Made by a program: the position numbers and the translations under genes. Positions 1-6,843 of a stretch of 15,405 nt of DNA are shown in pieces (positions within the stretch are counted from its first letter, which is position 1; each line of letters starts with the position of its first letter). The stretch comes from Nitrospinota bacterium. GTDB taxonomy: Bacteria > Nitrospinota > Nitrospinia > Nitrospinales > VA-1. Location: positions 1 through 15,405 of the forward strand of contig PCCT01000006.1 in the NCBI GenBank assembly GCA_002731985.1, given 5' to 3'. The notes beneath the pieces were generated by a model. That model was not told the DNA's origin, did not search any database, and was given only the letters and a program-made list of their open reading frames with translations.

Positions 1-66
1 TTTTCTGCCTTTTGACCACCTCACAAACTCTGCATCAGACGGTTTATCACGGATTGAATCGCTCAC
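1..66 (-). CDS. 5' end of an unidentified leftward gene (partial)
   Basis: Reading leftward, a GTG at 64-66 opens a frame of 22 codons that reaches the window edge without a stop (begins MSDSIRDKPSDAEF). A good Shine-Dalgarno, GGAG, lies 6 bases upstream of the GTG. The fragment is hydrophilic and charged with no signal peptide. It is too short to assign to a family. It would be transcribed divergently from the gene at 350. The call rests only on the ribosome binding site and the open frame, so it could be chance. Confidence 0.4.
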   Translation of the reverse strand, partial: MSDSIRDKPSDAEFVRWSKGRK

Positions 67-349
67 CTCTTTCTCCTTTCCTTCAGCTAAAGACCTTTTC
101 AACCTTTCTCGTTTTATCGAAATTCTGCCGTGTAGTTTTGTTTTTTTAAGGGCAAATTAGCGTCTTACGTTACTATGGTTTTAAGTAGTCACAGTTTTGT
201 GGTTACACATTGTGCGACACTTTTTATGTGGTTAATATATCAGAAATTTAAGCGTTGAAAAAGCGTGCGAACAAGTTTTGCTTACTGTTTTGTTAAGCGA
301 CTGCCATTCTGGTTAGCAGGGTTAATTAAGCTTAAAGGGAGATTCAGTG

Positions 350-1813
350 ATGAGACAATTTATTTTAATTTTTCTACTAATCTCTTTTCCGGTATCTAGC
401 GTACATGCTTTTGATCAAGAATTCAGCACAGCCAAAAATGAAATAAGCGCGAAACTAAGTGAAGCGAAACAATTATCTCAACAAAAAAAATATGGTGAGG
501 CAATTGAGTTGCTAGAAAATTTAAATCGAGAACTTGAATCTAGGCCAAAGCTAAAAGGAATTTTTGCGTCACAGGCGAAATATTTAATTGACAGCATTAG
601 AAAAAAAATCGCATATAACGATTCAATAAAAGCCAAAAATAATGCAAAAACGAAACTAAGAGAAGCGGGACAATTATCTCAACAAAAAAAATATGGTGAG
701 GCAATTGAGTTGCTAGAAAATTTAAGCCGAGAACTTGAATCTAAGCCAAACCTAAAAGGAATTTTTGCGAGCGATGTGAGGAAGGGTATTAACGGAAATA
801 ATTTGCAAAGGGCTAGAAAAGCATGCTCGTTTGAAGGTTTTGCTAGCAGAGTAGATATGGGGAGGGAATGTGTAGAAAAAATTAAAAAAATTAGAGTTAA
901 TTATTTTAGAAATAATCAGTTTATATGTAATTTGTTAAAGACAAACCAAAAGCAAGAAATGTTGCCATTAGATGAAATATTGGATGATGCTAAGCCAGGT
1001 ACAATTTATCAACTTAATGGTAAATGGGTAAACAATAAGAACTTAGCAGCATACATAAAAAGAGAGATAAGCTTAAGACGGGAGAGTTTACAAAAATTTG
1101 ATCAGCTTATTAAAGAATTTGGGTTGGATACAAATCCATTACCATGCGCGGTGCAGCTAAGAGTGTCGTACGTGAAGATTATAGAAAAGAATGTAGAGGC
1201 TTATAAGCGGCAAGAAGTGGTAGAAAAGCGGAAAGAAGAGGCAAACAAACTTCGCGTAGAAAATATCAAAAAAATAAAAAAGCAAAAGGAAGAGCAAGAT
1301 GCTAAGACAGTTGACCTGCATTACAAGTCGGGGCTGTTTAGGAAATTCACAGATGACCAATTAAAAAAAGAGGAAGAAGGTGGACGGTCAAGCAGGACAG
1401 GGGCAGACTATCAGCTATGGTTAAAGGGTAACAAACATTTTGCAAGTGGTGATAATGAGGCGAAACTTGTGATTTTAGGGGCAATGAAACAAACTACTAC
1501 TGTTATGCAGGTAGTGCAATTCTGTGAAAAAAACGGCATCAGAAATAAAGATTTCTATTTGGACATGGCAGAGGTTAAACGTATTATGAATGTTTTTCAA
1601 ATGCTTATCCCGGTTCAAATTGATAAAGGTATTTTATTTTCACAGATTGAATCTCATCCTGTTCCCAAAGAGGGGGGTGTCCCTCTGTTTAGAAAAATGT
1701 ATGAGTTGGTGGGGAGTAGACACCCAAAAGCGCAAAAGTTATGCAGGGACCAACAGAAAATGATGAGGGTGATGAAAATGGGGGTAGCCACTATGTTTAA
1801 TATGAAAAAGTAA
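350..1813 (+). CDS. Exported helical repeat protein of unknown function, AT-rich
   Basis: I do not recognise this 487 aa protein as a named family. Residues 1-21 form a Sec signal peptide (charged MRQ, hydrophobic FILIFLLISFPV, cleavage near VHA/FDQ), so it should be periplasmic or outer-envelope. Two near-identical helical segments follow at about residues 34-74 and 101-141 (core SQQKKYGEAIELLENL), with the spacing and small/large residue pattern of a TPR-like hairpin. A highly charged Lys/Glu coiled-coil stretch lies around residues 290-325, and the C-terminal third is basic with several Met and Cys. The start is ATG 350 rather than the adjacent GTG 347, because AAAGGGAG at 334-341 is correctly spaced for ATG 350. 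Codon choice is strikingly A/T-rich compared with all genes to the right, which suggests recent acquisition. No neighbour gives a functional clue. Confidence 0.75.
   Translation: MRQFILIFLLISFPVSSVHAFDQEFSTAKNEISAKLSEAKQLSQQKKYGEAIELLENLNRELESRPKLKGIFASQAKYLIDSIRKKIAYNDSIKAKNNAKTKLREAGQLSQQKKYGEAIELLENLSRELESKPNLKGIFASDVRKGINGNNLQRARKACSFEGFASRVDMGRECVEKIKKIRVNYFRNNQFICNLLKTNQKQEMLPLDEILDDAKPGTIYQLNGKWVNNKNLAAYIKREISLRRESLQKFDQLIKEFGLDTNPLPCAVQLRVSYVKIIEKNVEAYKRQEVVEKRKEEANKLRVENIKKIKKQKEEQDAKTVDLHYKSGLFRKFTDDQLKKEEEGGRSSRTGADYQLWLKGNKHFASGDNEAKLVILGAMKQTTTVMQVVQFCEKNGIRNKDFYLDMAEVKRIMNVFQMLIPVQIDKGILFSQIESHPVPKEGGVPLFRKMYELVGSRHPKAQKLCRDQQKMMRVMKMGVATMFNMKK
450..568 (+). repeat. Direct repeat unit 1 inside the helical-repeat gene
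   Basis: This 119-base unit matches 651-769 with 8 mismatches and no gaps. The offset is 201 bases (67 codons), so the duplication keeps the reading frame and produces two copies of the TPR-like hairpin. Confidence 0.9.
651..769 (+). repeat. Direct repeat unit 2 inside the helical-repeat gene
   Basis: Second copy of the 119-base unit that begins at 450. Several of the 8 differences change amino acids (for example K to G and K to N), so the copies have begun to diverge in protein sequence. Confidence 0.9.
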
Positions 1814-1970
1814 ACACAAAATTATAAGTTTCGCCTCGTTGTCATCTCATCAGTCACACGTTTGTGTAACATTCTGCATAGCTGTAAGAGAGATTTTCAG
1901 CTAAATCAATCGGTTAGATTTAGTGTGAAAGTTTTGCGGAAATTAGTTTGACTTGGAAATCAAAGAGTTA

Positions 1971-2245
1971 CTATTGACCCTTTATTCCCATTCTACGATG
2001 TACCAAGGCATGGTTCTTATCCAGCTGAATCGTGCCCATAAATGCACTGGAAGCGGATTTGATTAAGTTCAACTCGAGGTAAGCTGACCCCAGGTTATAG
2101 TGCGATTCAGCGTCATTGGGGTCCTGCTAGCTTTTTTGTAAGTTTCGACTCTTTCCTGGGGGCTGGGGATTTCAGAATTGCCTGCGTTGGCAAAAATGGC
2201 AAGTGCGAGCGCGAGAACTATGTAGTGATTTCTTTTTGAACTCAT
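1971..2245 (-). pseudogene. Frameshifted small secreted TPR-repeat protein
   Basis: From ATG 2243-2245, frame 1 gives MSSKRNHYIVLALALAIF..., a signal peptide ending near ANA/GNS, followed by a helical start ending ...ETYKKA at 2129. It then goes out of frame and stops at 2069-2071. From 2126 down to a TAG at 1971-1973, a second frame reads QDPNDAESHYNLGSAY and on. This matches the 34-residue TPR consensus (L7, G8, Y11, A20, F24 at the right spacing) plus the first few residues of another repeat. Adding one base at about 2127-2129 joins the two parts into a 91 aa protein. The distance from ATG to TAG (275 bases) is exactly one base short of a whole frame. It lies 78 bp downstream of nuoN on the same strand. 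Ending after little more than one TPR also suggests 3' truncation. A sequencing error or programmed frameshift is possible but less likely. Confidence 0.65.
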
Positions 2246-2323
2246 TGGAATTCCCGGAGAAGCTGTCAATCAAGGTTCCGGATACAGGGACCGCATAGGT
2301 TATTTTAGCACAGACGTGTTGAG

Positions 2324-3871
2324 CTAGAAGGGAATCGACTCTAGCGCAAGTTGCATGAGGCCGGAGGGAAAGAATCCGATCAGGATGATAGCGATGGAGC
2401 TAACGGCTATTATGGTTGCCATGCCTCTAGGGACAATCACTGTCTCGCTACCTTCTTTTTCATGGAAATACATCATGGCGATGATTCGAAGGTAAAAATA
2501 AACGGAAATCACAGTGGCAATCACCGCCATAATTGTGATGAGTATGTATCCCTGTTTGATCGCGGCCATGAAGACGTACAGTTTGCCGAAGAAGCCTGCG
2601 GTTGGTGGGAACCCGGCAAGTGACAGCATGAACAGGCTCATCGCGCCGGCAAGCAAGGGATGGTTTTTAGCCAGTCCTTTGAAGCGAGAAATGGAATTAC
2701 CTTCTTTCCCTTCTCCCTCCAATATAAAAACAACCGCGAACGCGCCGATGTTCATGAAGAGATACACGTTAAGATAGAAGATGAGGCTTGCTACTCCGTC
2801 CTGACTGTTGGCGACGATGCCGATCAGCAGGTATCCAGCGTGGGCAACACCTGAGTAGGCCAGCATTCGCTTGACGTCATCCTGAAAAATAGCCGCGATG
2901 TTGCCGACGAGCATGGTGATAACGGACGCGCCGAAAAGAATAGGCATCCACACTTTATCCAGTTCCGGGAACGCGGTGAAAAAGACTCTTGCGATCAAAG
3001 CGAAGGCTGCCGCTTTTGTGGCGACGGACATGAACCCTGTGATTGGGGTGGGCGCTCCCTGGTAAACATCCGGCGTCCATGAATGAAATGGGACCAGGGA
3101 AACTTTGAACGCAAGCCCGGCAAATAACAATCCCATTCCAATATAAACGAGTGTGTTCCTACTATAAGGATTCATGCAATCGCCAGCTTCTTCGCAATGC
3201 AAAAGTTTGCCGATGAAGCGAATTTCCGTCGTGCCGGTGCCAGCATATATCAAAGCCATCCCGTATACGAGAATGGCGGACGCGAAGGCGCCTGTCAGCA
3301 GATACTTGACTGTCGATTCCTGGGAGGCAAGGGTTGCCCAACTCAGTTCCTGAGCGTTTGATGGGTGTTCTTTGCCGGTTCCATGTTTGGCTGAAAAGCC
3401 GCAAAGGATGTACAGCGAAATGGAAAATATTTCGAGTGAGACGAACGCGGTGATCAGGTTTCCGGATTTAGCAAGAAACATCATTCCCACAACAGCCATG
3501 AGCACGAGCGCGAAATATTCAGCTTTGTTTTCGTGGTCGGGTTGCGGATACCTTACCGAGCCCAGAACTGCGAACATCGCCATGAGCAGAAAAATGATAT
3601 TGAACGTCTGGCCAAACTTATCGTGAATCAGTGATTTGCTGAACATGTCCGGCGACATACCGCTTTCCGCCGTGGGTGCGCTTCCCCACAACGCAAATGA
3701 AAAAAAGAGCGCGATGATGATACCCACGAGCGTCGCTTTGGACAGATACTCGTTGGTGTTGAAGCTTTTCTTCAGCCCTATGAGCAGGAGGAAAAACGCA
3801 GTAAACAATATTGTCAGCTCAGGACTCAGCGCTGTCCAAAGCATGTCTTCGTAATTGATTTTCAGTTCCAT
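2324..3871 (-). CDS. nuoN: NADH-quinone oxidoreductase subunit N
   Basis: Membrane-arm, antiporter-like proton-pumping subunit of complex I. The 515 aa product is almost entirely hydrophobic segments, and the family usually has 14 helices and about 480-510 residues. Charged residues expected for proton transfer are present: E147 in SLEIFSISLY, K189 in STVKYLLTGAF, K256 in FKVSLVPFHSW, K286 in VATKAAAF and K430 in FFGKLYVF. The signatures PFHSWTPDVYQGAPTP (261-276) and SLAGFPPTAGFFGK (417-430) are typical. Two loops are longer than usual, a polar one at about 160-188 and one at 222-238 with a CEEAGDC pair of cysteines. It is normally the last gene of a nuo operon. Here it is alone, leftward, and 7.8 kb from nuoA-F. 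The Shine-Dalgarno is weak. A TPR remnant follows it on the same strand. Confidence 0.97.
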   Translation of the reverse strand: MELKINYEDMLWTALSPELTILFTAFFLLLIGLKKSFNTNEYLSKATLVGIIIALFFSFALWGSAPTAESGMSPDMFSKSLIHDKFGQTFNIIFLLMAMFAVLGSVRYPQPDHENKAEYFALVLMAVVGMMFLAKSGNLITAFVSLEIFSISLYILCGFSAKHGTGKEHPSNAQELSWATLASQESTVKYLLTGAFASAILVYGMALIYAGTGTTEIRFIGKLLHCEEAGDCMNPYSRNTLVYIGMGLLFAGLAFKVSLVPFHSWTPDVYQGAPTPITGFMSVATKAAAFALIARVFFTAFPELDKVWMPILFGASVITMLVGNIAAIFQDDVKRMLAYSGVAHAGYLLIGIVANSQDGVASLIFYLNVYLFMNIGAFAVVFILEGEGKEGNSISRFKGLAKNHPLLAGAMSLFMLSLAGFPPTAGFFGKLYVFMAAIKQGYILITIMAVIATVISVYFYLRIIAMMYFHEKEGSETVIVPRGMATIIAVSSIAIILIGFFPSGLMQLALESIPF

Positions 3872-3901
3872 GTATGTAGCCTACTATAAGGATAGTTTCA
3901 T

Positions 3902-3932
3902 CAGGAAAAACGCATTCTACCCGATTTTCCTG
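3902..3932. repeat. Perfect 8-bp inverted repeat in the nuoN leader
   Basis: CAGGAAAA (3902-3909) and TTTTCCTG (3925-3932) are exact inverse complements separated by 15 bases. They lie 31-61 bases upstream of the nuoN start and overlap the proposed -10 element. This could be an operator or an mRNA leader hairpin. The role is inferred from position only. Confidence 0.5.
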
Positions 3933-3959
3933 TATAGGGGGATTTTTAAAGCATTTCAA
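3931..3959 (-). promoter_or_regulatory. Likely sigma70 promoter of nuoN
   Basis: On the minus strand, TTGAAA (3954-3959) is followed by a 17-base spacer and TATACA (3931-3936). The -35 element matches 5 of 6 consensus bases and the -10 matches 4 of 6. The start codon lies about 60 bases downstream of the -10. Just upstream, AAAAGCT-type motifs recur with AGC starting at 3950, 3960, 3971 and 3981. This is one per helical turn, as expected for bent DNA or an UP-like element. Confidence 0.5.
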
Positions 3960-4084
3960 AGCTTTTTTCAAGCTTTTCACAGCTTTTTTCCGAAAGTCTG
4001 CGCAAGGCACAGTTGCTGGTCAAGCGCCTGTACCCGCATCCGTCCTACTGGGCAGGGTTTAACCTGACAGGCGATTATCGGTGA

Positions 4085-4747
4085 TTACTTCCCCACCTGA
4101 GGGTAGACCTGTCCCGCTTCGAGCACGACCCACTTTTCAGATGTATCGCCCAGAATAAGATCAAGGCAGTCGTTCAATTTGATGAGCGGAAGAGCGTCGG
4201 GTGGAAGTCTCAGTCGTACGATGTCGTCATGACGGCGTCCTTTAAGCGAAACAAAAGATCCCTCAATTTTTTCCACTGAAAATGTATCGTTGAGCGTGTT
4301 TTGAATTTCTGGCGGATCTTTCAGGATTCGTCCCGATTCATTATCGAGTAGCTGGCTGAGTTTGAGGCATCGCTCCTGTTTGGTGCACAGTTGCTTGACC
4401 AGTTGGGAAATATTGGTACCGGCGAGCCCATGAGGAATATTCTTTTTGTTGAGCCAGTCGAAAAATGAATAGATTTCAAACAGGACGTGATTGATCTCTG
4501 CTTTTTCGGTGACTGAGTTGAATGGCAGATAGGCCACGATAAAATGACTGAGGTGCGATGGCTCAATATCATCGGGGCTTGCGGTCAGACGAGGTGCACC
4601 TCCCTGTTCTTCGTTCTCAAGGTCGCATTCGATTAGGCTTGAGTGGAGGAGTGACAGGTTCATTCCCAGTTCCGGCGTTCGGCTTTCCTGCTCAGGCGGA
4701 GTCGGATTTGCGATAGCATATTCGTTCATCAATTCGTACAGAGTCAT
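4085..4747 (-). CDS. Conserved-looking hypothetical protein, cytoplasmic
   Basis: I do not recognise this protein. From ATG 4747 it is 220 aa. The longer frame from ATG 4798 gives 237 aa. I prefer 4747 because GGAG sits 9 bases upstream, whereas 4798 has no ribosome binding site and the extra 17 codons resemble a degenerate copy of the end of the upstream gene. There is no signal peptide or membrane segment. The first 70 residues are acidic and Pro/Glu-rich. The middle is helical and includes a FFDWLNKKNIPHG segment and a Cys/Lys-rich helix. The last 65 residues alternate hydrophobic and polar residues like a small beta domain (FSVEKIEGSFVSLKGRR ... EKWVVLEAG). It lies downstream of the PhnW-like gene on the same strand and is probably co-transcribed with it. 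No function can be inferred. Confidence 0.75.
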   Translation of the reverse strand: MTLYELMNEYAIANPTPPEQESRTPELGMNLSLLHSSLIECDLENEEQGGAPRLTASPDDIEPSHLSHFIVAYLPFNSVTEKAEINHVLFEIYSFFDWLNKKNIPHGLAGTNISQLVKQLCTKQERCLKLSQLLDNESGRILKDPPEIQNTLNDTFSVEKIEGSFVSLKGRRHDDIVRLRLPPDALPLIKLNDCLDLILGDTSEKWVVLEAGQVYPQVGK

Positions 4748-4866
4748 AAAACTATTCTCCAGATTTTTCAGCTGTAGCAAGCACTCTTGCGCCAGCATTC
4801 GATTGATGGCTCATACAGGGGCATAACATCATTTCCCTGATTTCTCAGCTGTGATAAAGCATTCTT
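4745..4866. repeat. Imperfect tandem duplication at the aminotransferase/hypothetical junction
   Basis: Segments 4745-4788 and 4822-4866 align over 45 columns with 34 identities and one single-base gap, and share the block TCAGCTGT. One copy covers the last codons of the aminotransferase plus a following ATG. The other covers the region before ATG 4747 and that ATG. It looks like an old short duplication, but chance similarity cannot be excluded. Confidence 0.4.
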
Positions 4867-5929
4867 TTAGAATTTTCAAACAGCGGTCAAATTCCTCATT
4901 ATGGATATTTCCCATGTTAGCGATTCTAAAAATTTTATTACTGAACAAACCTTGTCCCGCGTAAATGACAAATCCGTTTTCCTTCAGCCTGTCGTGAAGC
5001 CAGTCGTAAGACACACCGTCAGGAAGTTTGATCGCGGTGAGGCAATTTGACCGTTGGTCTTCGGGAATAAGAAGCTCAAGGCCGATGGCTTCGAATCCTT
5101 TTCGCAAACGCTTCGCCGCTTTACGGTAATGCACTATACGTCCGGCGACGGTCTGCTCCAGCAACTCATCCAGTGCCGCGTCCAAGGCATAATGCGGCTG
5201 AATCGCCGGAGTGAAGAGGGTGTCACCCTGTTCCTGGGCCTTGTGATGATCCGCGAGATGAAAGTATACCGATCGCGCAGGAATATCTTTTATCCGGCAG
5301 AGATCTTTTTTCCGGTGGAGGACAAAGGAAACTCCCGGCAATCCATGGATACATTTATTGGCGGTTCCTGCGGCGAAGTCGATGGGATATTTTTCGAAGT
5401 CAATCTCATCTCCGCCCAGACTGCTGATGCAATCCACCACCAGTCGCTTGTCATATTGTTTTGCCAGCTCAGCGATTTCCGGGAGTGGGTTCAGCAGGCC
5501 GGTTGTTGTTTCATGATGCACCATGGCGATCACTTCAATCGAAGGATTGTCCTTTAGTGCCTGTTCAATTTCTTCCAATCGTGGTGGCTCGCCCCAAGCA
5601 TAAGTCAGTGCATGTTTGTCCATCAGGTAGACATCTGCCATTTTCCCAATGCGTTCGCCGTACACCCCATTTTGAATGACCAGCAGAGAGCGACCAGGAG
5701 TCAGGCAGGATGAAACAGCCATCTCCAGGGCGGCGGTCCCCGATCCTGTGATTAAAACAGCCGAGTACTCCTGTTCGATTCCAAACGCGCGTAGCAGTTT
5801 TTTTCGAAGGGATCGCATGAGATCCGAGAACTCTGTTTCGCGATGACACAGGTCTCCACGAAGCTGGGCATCACGTACTTTATCGGTCACGTTGACGGGG
5901 CCCGGGTTCATCAAAATCGTTCTTTTCAC
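4829..5929 (-). CDS. PLP-dependent class V aminotransferase, PhnW-like (2-aminoethylphosphonate:pyruvate type)
   Basis: 366 aa fold-type I, class V aminotransferase, close in style to 2-aminoethylphosphonate-pyruvate transaminase (AEP + pyruvate giving phosphonoacetaldehyde + alanine) and to alanine-glyoxylate aminotransferases. The N-terminal MNPGPVNVTDKVRDA and GDLCHRETEFSDL (residues 7-37) are PhnW hallmarks. GSGTAALE (62-69) forms the phosphate-binding loop. D166 in VVDCISS is placed to contact the PLP ring nitrogen, and K192 in GTANKCIHGLPG is the Schiff-base lysine. The length matches the family (about 360-370). It starts at GTG 5927-5929 with AGGA 6 bases upstream. No phosphonoacetaldehyde hydrolase, PEP mutase or phosphonate transporter lies in the window, so the substrate is uncertain. 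It could make or use AEP for a cell-surface polymer, or act on alanine/glyoxylate or serine. Confidence 0.88.
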   Translation of the reverse strand: MKRTILMNPGPVNVTDKVRDAQLRGDLCHRETEFSDLMRSLRKKLLRAFGIEQEYSAVLITGSGTAALEMAVSSCLTPGRSLLVIQNGVYGERIGKMADVYLMDKHALTYAWGEPPRLEEIEQALKDNPSIEVIAMVHHETTTGLLNPLPEIAELAKQYDKRLVVDCISSLGGDEIDFEKYPIDFAAGTANKCIHGLPGVSFVLHRKKDLCRIKDIPARSVYFHLADHHKAQEQGDTLFTPAIQPHYALDAALDELLEQTVAGRIVHYRKAAKRLRKGFEAIGLELLIPEDQRSNCLTAIKLPDGVSYDWLHDRLKENGFVIYAGQGLFSNKIFRIANMGNIHNEEFDRCLKILKECFITAEKSGK

Positions 5930-5958
5930 AGTATTTCCTGATAAATGGGGACATCCTA

Positions 5959-6017
5959 ATTATGGAGCGATCTTCAGTTTACCCCACAGCGTGGGGCAGA
6001 GGCAAAAGTTTTATATA
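5959..6017. promoter_or_regulatory. Divergent control region with a perfect palindrome
   Basis: CCCCAC-AGC-GTGGGG (5982-5996) is a perfect 6-bp palindrome between divergent genes. A leftward -10-like CATAAT (5959-5964) and a rightward -10-like TATATA (6012-6017) lie at nearly equal distances from its centre. Neither has a recognisable -35 hexamer; at 17-bp spacing the -35 positions fall inside the palindrome. This suggests a shared activator or repressor site, inferred from geometry. Confidence 0.4.
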
Positions 6018-6081
6018 TGGCTCAGAAAACAGCGCGGGTTGGTGATTGAAAATACCTCACGTCCCGTTTACACTCTGTCTA

Positions 6082-6843
6082 ATGCGTACCTTATTCAACA
6101 CAATTTTTATACTCGGTCTGCTGGTTTTAGCGATATTTCCACCTGCCGCTCACGCCGATTACTCTAACTTGTCCGTACCGCAAGTGAAGTATAAAGGCGG
6201 GCAACCTAATCCGCATCCGACAGCCGTCGGTAGTCTGCTGGGTCAGGTCGCGCGCAGGACATCTATCGAAGTCAACCGTGAGCCGCTTCAAATAAAACTG
6301 TCCGATCCCAATTTGTATCGCTACCCATTCCTTTATCTGGCAGGGAATGAAAAGTTTGAATCGTTCTCCCAAGACGAATTGCATCGACTCAGGAATTATC
6401 TGAGCTTTGGTGGATTCCTCCTGATAGATGACAACTCTGCCAAAGCCAACTCAAAGTTCGACACGTCAGTTCGCGAAATGATCAACGAACTGTTCCCGCA
6501 GGTTCCCTTACAGAAAATTTCCCGCGATCATTCGATTTTCCGTTCCTTTTACCTGATCAACCGCGTGATGGGGCGTATGCAGATCAACCCGTATCTGGAA
6601 GGCATCAACATTAAAGGCCGAACGGTCCTCATCTATTCCACCAACGATTTTGGCGGTGCCTGGGCAAGGGATAATCTTGGACAATGGACCCACGACATCA
6701 TCGGTGGAGGCAGTAGACAGAGACAACTCACGATAAGGCTTGGTGTAAACATCATCATGTATGCGCTCACGCTCGATTATAAAAAAGATATGGTGCACTT
6801 GCCCATCATCCTTGAACGATTGAGAAGGTCTCATTCGCAATGA
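6082..6843 (+). CDS. Secreted DUF4159-domain protein
   Basis: The DUF4159 family is of unknown biochemistry and is usually found beside MoxR ATPases, DUF58 and VWA proteins in envelope-associated clusters. From ATG 6082 the product is 253 aa with a clear signal peptide (MRTLFNTIFILGLLVLAIF, cleavage at AHA/D25-26). The upstream TTG 6046 would add 12 residues before that peptide, so I use the ATG, although neither has a strong ribosome binding site. Family features include the N-terminal VPQVKYKGG, DPNLYRYPFLYLAGN (75-89), a helix then YLSFGGFLLIDDNS (106-119), and DHSIFRSFYLI (149-159). The domain resembles a flavodoxin-like or class I amidotransferase-like fold without an obvious catalytic Cys. 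The stop overlaps the next start (ATGA at 6840-6843), so the two genes are translationally coupled. Confidence 0.85.
   Translation: MRTLFNTIFILGLLVLAIFPPAAHADYSNLSVPQVKYKGGQPNPHPTAVGSLLGQVARRTSIEVNREPLQIKLSDPNLYRYPFLYLAGNEKFESFSQDELHRLRNYLSFGGFLLIDDNSAKANSKFDTSVREMINELFPQVPLQKISRDHSIFRSFYLINRVMGRMQINPYLEGINIKGRTVLIYSTNDFGGAWARDNLGQWTHDIIGGGSRQRQLTIRLGVNIIMYALTLDYKKDMVHLPIILERLRRSHSQ

Noticed and set aside
347..349. GTG as start of the AT-rich gene
   Set aside because: It directly precedes ATG 350; the AAAGGGAG motif is better spaced for the ATG.
3950..3990. CRISPR-like short repeats
   Set aside because: Units are only about 10 bases with no spacers; they fit phased A-tracts instead.
4025..4073. 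CGCCTGT/ACAGGCG inverted repeat as terminator of the hypothetical gene
   Set aside because: Arms are only 7 bp with a 35-base loop and there is no T-run on the minus strand after it.
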